Assembly (NCBI GenBank): GCA_025558075.1
Contig: JAHLKF010000007.1
Location: 310,001 to 374,000 of the forward strand
DNA length: 64,000 nucleotides
Direction: 5' to 3'
DNA from: Gaertneriomyces semiglobifer
Lineage: Eukaryota > Chytridiomycota > Chytridiomycetes > Spizellomycetales > Spizellomycetaceae
The notes beneath the pieces are model-generated. The model searched no databases. It worked only from the letters and a program-made list of their open reading frames with translations, and was not told where the DNA came from. Within the stretch, counting starts at the first letter, position 1; the number at the start of each line of letters is the position of its first letter. Shown piece after piece: positions 32,300 through 41,063 of this stretch. The translations under genes and the position numbers were made by a program.

Positions 32300-33234
32300 A
32301 GCGATCAGTTGGGATGACCTCCCGCTGCCAGATGAGAAGACTCTCACCAAGCTGTGCCCGGACGATCTGAAGCTCAAAGTTGTAGAGATTGTCCATCACC
32401 ATGGTAAGAGCCGTTGTCGGAGGCGACGTCGTCGGCATGCACGATGCTGATATCTCTAGGATAGGCGAAAGAACACCCGCTCATTACCATTTTCAAAACA
32501 TTGCCCGCCTGCGATATGGAAGAGTTGTCGGTTGACACCTTCATGCATTGTATGTCTTGCAAGAGGCCGATTGCGCATCACAGCGTCATAGCCCCGGTTA
32601 GATGAGCTTACGATGGAGTAGCCAATGAGCCTCCGCTGATATATCCCTAATGTAGAGCATCCTGCACACGAGATGCCGCCCGCGTTCAACAAGATTGTCT
32701 TAGATCCGACTGATCACGCCTTGGAGCAACTGACAACCGTCGCCCATTTAAGAACCGCGAATCCTGCAGGAGAGTGCTTCCAGGGACAGCTAACGGATCA
32801 GGGCAAAAGCACCATGAAAGCAATCGGCGAGAATCTGCGAAAGCTGTACGTTGAGCGCTTGGGCTTGCTCGGAGATCATCTCGGCAAGGGATATCATCAA
32901 GTTGTCTATATCCGTGGCACTGACTATGCCAGAACAATTGAGAGTGTTCAATATCTGATTCATGGGTTACATCCGCCGCCCACCGGAAGGAAGACGCTGC
33001 CGAGCTGACAGTGTACATAAACCCCAATCAGACGAGGATATGTATCCACATGCATCTTGCTGTTCACTGAATGCCGCAACTAGGGCCTCTCGTCGCGCTG
33101 CCAAAGTAGCAATGGAAACGGAAATGCAACAATATCTCCAACGATGGAGTCACTTCATTACCCCAGACTGGTCACATATCTTGTTCTGCATGGAATCAGG
33201 AGCGTACCAAACAGTGAGCAAAGTGCATTGCTGA
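32300..33234 (+). pseudogene. Histidine acid phosphatase family, degenerate copy
   Basis: Family signatures are clear but spread over several frames. The first exon reads LKLKVVEIVHHHG and splices over a 61-nt intron (32404-32464, GTAAGA donor) to ERTP, reconstructing the RHGxRxP active-site motif with His in place of the first Arg. The central block (32673-32990) has QLTDQGKSTMKAIGENLRK, then VERLGLLGD and YIRGTDYARTIESVQYLIHG, the usual histidine-phosphatase core. Frame changes are needed near 32515, near 32993 and again near 33035 to reach DEDMYPHASCC and AAKVAMETEMQQYL. The active-site Arg substitution and at least three shifts argue for a pseudogene; sequencing indels cannot be excluded. 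Confidence 0.7.
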
Positions 33235-33894
33235 TGACAATATCTTACTTGACACGGATCCTCTTGATTGTGTTGTTTTTGAAAGTATGAGCAACATAGG
33301 ATGCTTCGCCCTTGAGCTCGCCAAAAAGCAATTCCTCCCGAGCACGGCAAACCGGATTGGACATATCCCCCGCTGGACGATTGGGCGCCAATGTGCGCGC
33401 TGGCGAAGGCCCAAGATTTCCAGTACCTCATGCATGTGGGTAGCTGCCCGCTCAGCATGGACGGCGCCGGAATCAGCTCTCACTAGCTCGTTTGTTCTCA
33501 GTTCTTCAGCTTCCATCTCGTGGGAAAATGCAACTAAATAGTCTTGAATGTTTTTCAAAAAGGTATGGATATCAGCATCGCTAGCCTGACATAACCAGTT
33601 GAGCATTATGACATCGGAGGCGTAGTTATCGACGACCTTGCTCGCTGCAGCGTTCGGCTGTTCACCGGCAAGTACTTCATCTCGGAGCATCACCACTGCT
33701 TCAGCAAATTGCGACACGACAGATTTTAAAATCGACTGACTGGAACGCAACTGCTTCATGCAATGAATGACCCAGAGGCCAGACATGGAGTTCCTTGTTG
33801 GCGTAAAACGCTTCACTGTCTTTGAAAGCTGGGACGGTAGCCTCAGGCGTGAAGTAGAACGTTTCGGCTTGTTCGCTGCTTCCAGGTGGACCAT
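33196..33894 (-). CDS. Hypothetical helical protein
   Basis: A 232-aa minus-strand ORF with an ATG at 33894. The first ~170 residues have ordinary composition and strong helical character (VVSQFAEAVVMLRDEVLAG, then KNIQDYLVAFSHEMEAEELR). The last ~50 residues overlap the 3' end of the acid phosphatase pseudogene on the other strand and look less natural, so the true end may be a spliced exon. No domain recognised. It sits in the decay zone and could itself be a fragment. Confidence 0.4.
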   Translation of the reverse strand: MVHLEAANKPKRSTSRLRLPSQLSKTVKRFTPTRNSMSGLWVIHCMKQLRSSQSILKSVVSQFAEAVVMLRDEVLAGEQPNAAASKVVDNYASDVIMLNWLCQASDADIHTFLKNIQDYLVAFSHEMEAEELRTNELVRADSGAVHAERAATHMHEVLEILGLRQRAHWRPIVQRGICPIRFAVLGRNCFLASSRAKHPMLLILSKTTQSRGSVSSKILSSAMHFAHCLVRS

Positions 33895-34585
33895 TGTAAA
33901 GATGGATCCCTACCTTGAAATGGTGAGATATTCATGGCTGCATGAGCATCAAGCTATTCCGGCCTGTCTGTGGAACGAATAAGCTCTTGCGCGATTGCTA
34001 TGCGAGAAACCAAGTCTACCGGCAGTGTTGTAAATATGAAAACCATCTCCTCTTTATTTCAACGTTCGATCTGGCTTGGTCTTTGATATTTAGGAGTTCT
34101 GTTTTGGATGATCGGTTGGGTTAAAGCCCGCACACGGTCGATGTCAACCGAGGCTTTCACGCGTACATTTGGCAATTGATAACAAATACGTTCCAGAACT
34201 GTTTAAACGGCGTTCATTAAAGGCTCGCCGGGTAGAGTTGGTTAGCGGTTCTCTCAGCTGCGTATGTTCCGTTTGACCCTGTGTTGTCCGTGCGTATGTT
34301 TGTAGGTGCAGGACAACAGGGGGCTAATCAGTCCTAAGACAACGTCAAACGCGGGTGCACCCTGCAGTCCACACACAAGGGCTTACTCTGCCATTGCTGG
34401 CAGTCATCCTGAATCACTCACTGCGCCCAGGACTCATGGCCAGCGAATCAGCTATTAAACGGATCACCCGCCTTGAAATGACAAGTGATAGTTGCAAGCG
34501 GTATTCCGTCAGTCGTTGAAACTGTCAACCTTTTCAGTTGCTGTCATCCAACCTAGCATTTCTGTAATCCCACGATACAATACCC
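33895..34585. other. Intergenic region with an imperfect inverted repeat
   Basis: No ORF of interest. 34277-34289 (CCCTGTGTTGTCC) pairs imperfectly with 34311-34323 (GGACAACAGGGGG). Just upstream, 34225-34250 resembles the D-arm half of a tRNA (GGTAGAGTTGGTTAGCGG), but no acceptor or T-arm partner is present. The last ~150 bp should include the Hsp70-like promoter. Confidence 0.4.
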
Positions 34586-36981
34586 ATGCCTTCCGTCACG
34601 CCTAGCCAAAGCGAAGTTGATCCCTCTGTCCGTTCACCGTCCCCTTTCGATGTCCCACGCTATCTAGCGATCGATCTCGGTAGCTCCTTTATGAGACTGA
34701 GTGCATACCATCCTGATATTCAAGATGTGCGCTTCATCTCGGATGAACGTGATAGGCGTAAGATCCCCTGCTATGTATGCTTTCCAGATGATCTTGTCCT
34801 TTCCGATGCCGGAAAAAAGTCTGCAAAGCCATTGATCGGTTGGGACGCCAAAGAATGGATGCGCAAGTATCCCAAGGCGACTGTGTTCTCTTGGTCACAA
34901 CTTCTGTATGTCTTTGCACAGCTTGTATGTTCATTGGTAAACGTGTACTGATCCGCTGGTCGTCAACAATAGGGGTTTAAAATATAGCGATAGCCGTACA
35001 CAGTTTTACCAGCGCTACGTTCCTTACAAGATCGCGGAAGATAATCACGGGCGGGTAAGGCTTGCCCGTGGGGTACACATCGCTATTCCCTTCTCAACCA
35101 GCACCTGATAGGTTTGTATTCAAGTCGAGCACGATGGACACCCAAAATCATATCGTCCAGAAGACCTCACGGCGATGCTCCTGTCGTACGGCAAGGTTGA
35201 TCATTCAACAAGACTGCTTCCCTACATACTATTACATAGCCTCAAACTGATTCAACTCTCGACAGACTATCGCCGAACGCCAACTTTCGCGTACAGTAAC
35301 CGATGCAGTGATTACGGTGCCCGCCGGGTACTCTCTACTCCAGCGGGACGCGACGAAAGAGGCCGCCCGGCGAGCAGGCCTTTCCCACGCCCGCATTATC
35401 AGTAATGCTGGTGCAGCCGCCGTCGCTTTTGGTTACGATCGCCCTGAGAAAGAGCGCCAGGGAACTACGAACGCAATTTCTATCAATATCGGGGCAGCGC
35501 ATGTGGATTGTGCGGCCATAACCATTGACAACGGGGTTTTTGAGATGCTCGGAACCGCTGGAGATGTCGGCTTTGGGTCTGCTGACGTCGACACGCGGCT
35601 GTTGATGTATTTCGTCGAAGTACGCTGTGCAATATGACTTGTAACCCGGATGCCGTTACTGACAGATGGTCTCTTTTCGTCTAGGAAATCCAAAAAAAGT
35701 TTCCCGACAAGAAACTAAATAGCTTGGACTTACTCGAGCTGAAATATATGTGCGAGCACTTAAAGATGGGTAGGTGGCCCATCAGCCTGGGATTAACGAC
35801 TGGACGCTAACGCGCGGACATAGATCTGTCTAAAGCAGTCAGCATCGCGTACGAGGTGCCTCTGTCATTCGGCGGGTAAGTTCGAAAGTAGGTGCTGCGG
35901 GCTCACCGCCTAATTGTTGGTCCAGGTACAAAATGGAGATGACTCGTCAACGTTTGGAAGAGCTCAGTGCGTCTTTCATTGAACGTTGCCTGGTTCCCAT
36001 CAAGCAGGTACAGCAATCTTTTCGCAACCATGGGGCGGTTTTACTGTCTGACATCTGACTCGAGGTACTTGTCGAAGCGCGGCTTAACCCCGAAAACATT
36101 GGGGACATTGTCTTGTCGGGCGGAGGATCGTACATGCCCGCGGTAAGTTTGTCACAGGTTTCGGTCCATGCTCATGATGCTGACTGTATATGTATGACTT
36201 GTGGTAGCTCCGTAAAAGAATTGAGCAAATGTTCACGGGCAAGAAGATCCATCACTTTGATTCGATTGATGCCAGCAAGGTAAAATGTCATAGCTGGAAC
36301 GCATCAAAGACAATTTTCTCACTGGACACTCATATTTATGTTTCACAGGCCGTTGGATATGGAGCAGCGATTGAAGCTGCCCTCCTTACTGGAGTCAGAA
36401 GCGACAAAATCAATGAATAGTGAGCATTATGGGAATTTGGATTCCCGGCTTTTGAGTTTCAACAGCACACGGATTGCTCATATTCTTGTGACAGCCTCTT
36501 GATCGACGCCCTGTCGTTCTCTCTTGGAGTCCTCGATGCAAAGACGAACCAAGTTCGCCCAGTTATCTGGCGTAATACGCCTCTACCCACTCAGTCACAT
36601 TTTGTACTCCGTCCCGTCATCAGCTCCAACACCACCCGTCCCACCTCTGTTGTGGTGAAGTTCTACGAAGGTGAAGCGACTGCTGTCGGCGATTGTGAAT
36701 TTATGGGAGTCGTCGAGATTCCCGTTCGCCAGGCCCAAAACGCCCGCGAGGTGGAAATCGATGTGCAAATTGATATTGATGTCGACAGGAACGTTGTGGC
36801 ATCGTTTACAACGGATGGACGAGCCATCAAAGTAGTGAAGTTGACTGATTATCCCATGCCTTCACACGATGTTGGGGAAAACTGGAAGAGTGCGCCTGGA
36901 GTGACCCTGGTGGAGGCTGCTCAACAGAGCAAGGAACAAATTCGGGGTCAAGGCGGTAGCCACGATGCTATGGACGTGTAG
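34586..36981 (+). CDS. Divergent Hsp70-family protein, predicted ATPase-deficient
   Basis: Eleven exons (34586-34905, 34973-35054, 35112-35195, 35266-35619, 35685-35769, 35824-35875, 35926-36007, 36065-36142, 36208-36279, 36349-36419, 36495-36981) join in consistent phase to 588 aa. Introns are 50-75 nt with GTATGT/GTAAG-type donors. The order of Hsp70 landmarks is complete: YLAIDLGSSF; DAVITVPAGYSLLQRDATKEAA; NAGAAAVAFGYD; NIGAAHVDCA; the RQRLEEL helix; IVLSGGGSYMPALRKRIEQM; KAVGYGAAIEAALL; a beta-type substrate domain; and a short C-terminus without lid, KDEL or EEVD. Residues that bind or hydrolyse ATP in canonical Hsp70 are replaced (see findings), while the fold-defining glycines remain. 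It is not obviously Ssz1, Ssb, Ssa or Hsp110. A regulatory or scaffold Hsp70 is the likeliest role; the intact intron structure argues against a pseudogene. Confidence 0.85.
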
Positions 36982-37328
36982 TTAGCCATCTCGAAACCAT
37001 TTCATCAAGTGTTTCATAAATGCCATCCACTCTGATGGAAAAGACGTAACGTCTTACGCATAATTGGACCGTGAATGCTCTGCAACCTTCTCTTCCCATC
37101 CATCGCTCCTGACCCACACAGAACGAGATGCTGCTTTAACAAATGAACGTAGGTAGCCCTCATGCAAGATAGCAGTTGCATAACGACGAGAGCAGCACGA
37201 TTTTCGCTATACAAACGACCCATCGACCAATCTGCTGAAGGCATGTATTGCAGGCACGCTGAAATAATAAACATGAAAGGTAACCGCACACCAAAAGATC
37301 AAGAGTTCACACCGCACTGTATATTGAC
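36982..37328. other. Spacer between convergent genes
   Basis: About 350 bp holding the 3' ends of the Hsp70-like gene (+) and the eL6 gene (-). Nothing else visible. Confidence 0.5.
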
Positions 37329-38106
37329 TTAGAACTTCATGGCGTGGGGGAACTGACCTCTGCTCAACGCGAAAGAAGAGGCGAGGTAAGCCTTGAGCAC
37401 ACGGTCCTTGCTGATGGTAGCGATGATCTGCTTGTCGATGGACTTTTGGTCCGCAACGCGGGAAGCAGGGACAGGCTTCTTCTACAAATTTACAAAGCGT
37501 TAAACACATATCTCGATTTCATACATGAGCAGATGAACATACCTCAGCAGCGTTGAACAAAGCCTCCTCAGTGGCCTTGTTCTTGGACTCCTTCTCCTTC
37601 TTGAAGTAGGCGTCGTTGAACTTCTCGTCAATGGAAACTCCAGAAATGTCAATCTTTGTGGAGGTAGCAATGACGTAGGCCTGGTCAACACGGCGGATCG
37701 GGACACCGTTGACCTTGTGGGGACCGGTCACAAGGAGAAGACCAGACTCGAGCTGCTTCAAGAAAACCACACGCTTGCCACGGAAACGACCAGCAAGGAG
37801 GATAAGAACGGTACCGGGGGTGATGGATCCGCGGAGCGTAGCGGTCTTGGGGCTCTTGCGGGACTTCTTTGGGAGACGGACATCCTCGGTAGGGTAGAAG
37901 CGAGGAGCCTTCTGGGTAGGGACAACACGCTTCTCGCCGTTCTTAGCTCCACCAACGGTCACAGTCTTGGTGGCAGCGGGGGTCTCGGCCGCTGGCTTGG
38001 CTGCCTGCTTAGACTTCTTGAAGAGAGCCTTCTTGGCGTAAGCCGCAGAGCGGGAGTACCGGCTGACGCCGGGTTTAAGAGAAGGGTTGCTGGGGGCGTG
38101 GGCCAT
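37329..38106 (-). CDS. RPL6: 60S ribosomal protein eL6
   Basis: Two exons, 38106-37543 and 37481-37329, with a 61-nt intron (37482-37542; GTATGT donor, TTGTAG acceptor) in phase 0, 238 aa. The eL6 core is unmistakable: [40 protein letters not shown], then [17 protein letters not shown], ending with ...[21 protein letters not shown]. The basic N-terminal extension (Lys/Ala-rich) is usual in fungi. It is a structural component of the large subunit. Codon use is visibly more biased (C/G-ending codons) than in the neighbours, as expected for a highly expressed gene. A pyrimidine-rich stretch and possible 5' UTR intron upstream of the ATG were not resolved. Confidence 0.95.
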
Positions 38107-38399
38107 TTCTGACGTTTACCACTACAAAGCACAGAGACGTTAGTTCTCGTGCAAAGACATCAGTCTGCCAAGAGACCAACTGGTGCGGCTTCAGTGAAGC
38201 ATTTCCACATGGGTCTCGCAACCGCCTCCATATTCCGCTAAATGCCACATGTTACTTATTCCCTTCGCCACCGTGAAATCCCGTTCAGAGAGAGTGAGCA
38301 TGTGCGTCAGCAAAAATCCGTTACGTACATCGCGAGGGTGTGAAGCTCGCTCAAACAAGAGGTGTCAGAAATAAGGTGTATGCTCATCATCCGCGCTGC
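38107..38399. other. Promoter region of eL6
   Basis: About 290 bp between the eL6 start and the stop of the next minus-strand gene. No ORF. It should contain the eL6 promoter and 5' UTR. Confidence 0.45.
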
Positions 38400-38889
38400 T
38401 CACTCATCTCTCGAATCCAGCATCTTCTGCACATCTAACGCTAATACCAGTCGTAAAACGTCATGGTCCACGCAAGCTACGTACTGATCTTTCATAGACT
38501 TTTGCTCGCTAACGTCGTCGATCAAAGAGCGCATTGCGGAACCACTCCGACTGTCCACGCATCCAGTAGTCATTCCAATGTCGATGCCACTATCTACCAT
38601 CATCTCATCAACTCCAAAGGCATCCGTCCCTTTCTACTCTTTGGTCGATACGATGCCCGCCCAAGTCGAACACGAGCGACACCGCCCGCACCACCACATC
38701 ATCGCACAACACGTCTGTTAGTCCTCACAATGCTCACCTGTATCCGATGGAGGAATGCGGCAACCCGGTAAAGTAAACGGATATGAGCCTGGTGCGTCCA
38801 AAAAAGGTCCTTTCAACCAGCGCAACCGGTTGCCCGACCTTCGCCTTCGCAGAACGGACAGAAAAAAGGTCACCATGACTGTGCCGCAT
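38400..38889 (-). CDS. Small spliced hypothetical protein
   Basis: Two exons, 38889-38738 and 38589-38400, in matching phase across a 148-nt intron with a strong donor (CAG|GTGAGC) and acceptor GTAGATAG, 113 aa. Exon 1 reads MRHSHGDLFSVRSAKAKVGQ, then FFGRTRLISVYFTGLPHSSIGY; exon 2 begins GIDIGMTTGCVDSRSG. The amino-acid composition is that of a folded small protein and both exons stop and start cleanly, but I cannot name the family. Another acceptor (AAGAGTAG near 38645) would need a different phase and gives early termination. Confidence 0.45.
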
Positions 38890-39370
38890 TTCACGCTCGT
38901 AACCCTAACGCCAGCGCGTGTGGCTCTCGACGCGTGCGCTTTGTCGCGGTTTGTTTTTGGAACACTTGTTCATTATTTAGAACACTCGCGAGAGAGAGGC
39001 ATCTGTCGACGCAGCAATGTGCCTAACAAGTCGAGTTCGTTCTCAGTGAATCGAAACAATATCCAGCCGCACTGATGGGCTTCTCAAATGTTGTCGCATT
39101 CTGTTTATCGGAGCGAGATCGCGAAAAGGCTGCATCATAGGTTGTAAATAGCGAAGAGTGTGCGGCAGCTTATATTTGATGTAAATGTCCGCGCAACGGC
39201 TAATTTTAAGAATGACGGAGAACTCGCCTAAATGTTCTATCAAAAGGTGATAGGAAGACACTTCGGTGGCATTGGATGTGCAAATTCACCTAGTCTGCTA
39301 TCATCCGACTGCACGGAATCTTACAGTCCGCTTGGTAGCCTGAAAAAGACGGAAGCCTCAGAGTCCGCAG
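38890..39370. other. Divergent intergenic region
   Basis: About 480 bp between the small spliced gene (-) and the membrane protein gene (+), presumably with both promoters. Nothing else recognised. Confidence 0.45.
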
Positions 39371-40475
39371 ATGGAAAATGAGCGAGACGATTCGGGAGCA
39401 CAAAAGTCACCAACCACCAGTAACAAGGTCAATACCCGATAGCTGGTGGTCCGACCCCTGGCGATTGCTAACAGCGTCCGTTAAAATTCAGTAGGCGGCA
39501 AATATCATAACACCAAGTTTCATCGCCGAACCACCTGAGCCCGTCTTCAAGTCACCGTATACCATACCTGTCAATTACTTTGTCGGGTCCCTCTTCTTCG
39601 CAATCAGTTCGATTTTGGACTGCGTGGTACTTGATGAAACAAATGTGAAAAAGAATTTGTATCAACTCAGCATCGCATACGCCGTAACATTGAACATCGG
39701 GTGCATATGTTTCACGATAGCAATTGTAGCTGAGTATGTTGATCTTGTCAAAGCCGAAGGTGTTACGTTGATTCCTAGCCGGGCCAGGCCACCTTTACCG
39801 CCGTCTATACCCATCACGCCAACAGAATCACCTGGACCATCACATCCTCCCCGACGCCGACTGCAGCGAGCAGGCCACTTGGTGCCAGCTAGGCGGAAGC
39901 CTCCACATGGACCGCGCCACCCTGTCCCGATAGAAGAACTGTTGGAGGCGATACTCGCGCATGCGCGCGCTCATGAGGAAGCGGTGCTCGCGTGCTACCG
40001 CTACTGGGCAGCACTACTGTATCTTATCGGGATGATGTTCTTCGACGCTGAGGCTATCGCCTCCCTAATACCGCTCTTCCCAGAGCCGCTACTGTCATAT
40101 GATGCGGCCACAGTGTCCCAAATCGGGGTATACCTTATGTCATTGATCGGCTCAGTCATTTTCGTGATTGGCGTTGGGTTAACTTTTCCAGTGTTGTATC
40201 ATACGCCGACGCCACGCATGCTGCGAAACCCGGCCTTTGCAGTTTCTATGGTCTTCTTTGTCGGATGTTTGATGTTCGCAGCGGGAAGTGTGCCAGGGGT
40301 TGTCAATTACGGCCAAGGCGGCGGCTGGACCTTGGGTTTGCCGTGGACGCTTGGCAGTTTCTGCTTTGCATTGGGAGGGGCGATCATGATATGGCAAACG
40401 AGGAATGCAAGTCACGAGCGGTCGAAGAGTGAGAAAGTCTCACCAGAATCCAACAACGATTCAATCACTGCGTGA
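39371..40475 (+). CDS. Multi-pass membrane protein, unknown function
   Basis: Two exons, 39371-39427 and 39495-40475, phase 0, 345 aa. The 67-nt intron has a CTAAC branch-type sequence and CAGTAG acceptor but a weak GTCAAT donor. The exon is required because the long frame lacks an ATG near its start. Hydrophobic segments: YFVGSLFFAISSILDCVV; YAVTLNIGCICFTIAIVAEY; YWAALLYLIGMMFF; GVYLMSLIGSVIFVIGVGL; FAVSMVFFVGCLMFAAGSV; and LGSFCFALGGAIMIW, so six transmembrane helices. A long Pro/Arg-rich loop lies between helices 2 and 3. The pattern resembles fungal orphan membrane proteins of the plasma membrane or vacuole. No transporter signature is visible. Confidence 0.6.
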
Positions 40476-40596
40476 GGTCTGCACCATATGTATATGTATC
40501 TACTAATATACAATGTCTGTCACTCCATTCCAGCTATGTCGCAATTAACAGCCATGGATTCGCGGCTCTGGTCTTCCCCTCTTCGGTGGGAGTAGG

Positions 40597-40706
40597 GCAA
40601 GTCCACCTCTAGTGGTAGCCGCTAGACGGCGCCTCGGGACCGCCATCATGTCTTGGGATGTGAACAGCTTTCGCAACCTATGCTCGAAAACGGAAGGTGG
40701 ACTTGC
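40597..40706. repeat. 12-bp perfect inverted repeat between convergent genes
   Basis: GCAAGTCCACCT at 40597-40608 and AGGTGGACTTGC at 40695-40706, 86 nt apart. It lies between two convergent genes and overlaps the 3' end of the dynamin-like pseudogene. It could fold in transcripts from either side. Confidence 0.6.
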
Positions 40707-41060
40707 TCTGCCCCATCATGATCGACAACCAACGGTCGTGGGTGCCAGCCTCAATGGTGTCTGGTTTGTGAGTATACCAAGCGTACGCATTCCGTATGGG
40801 TCCAATTCTTTCGCCATGTTTACAATCGCTTGATTTTCAATTTCATCTTTGCATGTCAGTGTCGCAACAATGATGGAACGACCTTTGCTGATGTAGAACC
40901 GGACAAGATCTTCAACAAGCTGGATGTACGGACATCGTCCTTGCGGTCAATGGTTCGGATGATTCTAGGTAAGTCGATCAAGGTGATTTTCACTCCGGCT
41001 CCTCGAATATCCAGACAGACCACGTTCTTGACAAACTTCAACTCGTTGCTCGCAGCAGAG
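40678..41060 (-). pseudogene. Dynamin/Mx-like GTPase pseudogene fragment
   Basis: Three consecutive reading frames on the minus strand reconstruct part of a dynamin-superfamily GTPase domain. The first has KFVKNVVCLDIRG, then ITLIDLPRIIRTIDRKDDVR (the DLPG switch motif with R for G). After a frame change near 40925 it continues LVEDLVRFYISKGRSIIVAT, then ENQAIVNMAKELDPYGMRTL. After another near 40765 it gives KPDTIEAGTHDRWLSIMMGQ. TKPD is the G4 guanine-specificity motif. The P-loop half is missing. No introns are needed. The fragment begins just after the stop codon of the ABC transporter. The frameshifts and motif loss make it non-functional. Confidence 0.75.
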
Positions 41061-41063
41061 GGT

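Noticed and set aside
34224..34305. tRNA-like D-arm and weak B-box-like sequence
   Set aside because: No acceptor-stem pairing, no anticodon stem and no proper T arm. At most a degenerate tRNA-derived relic.
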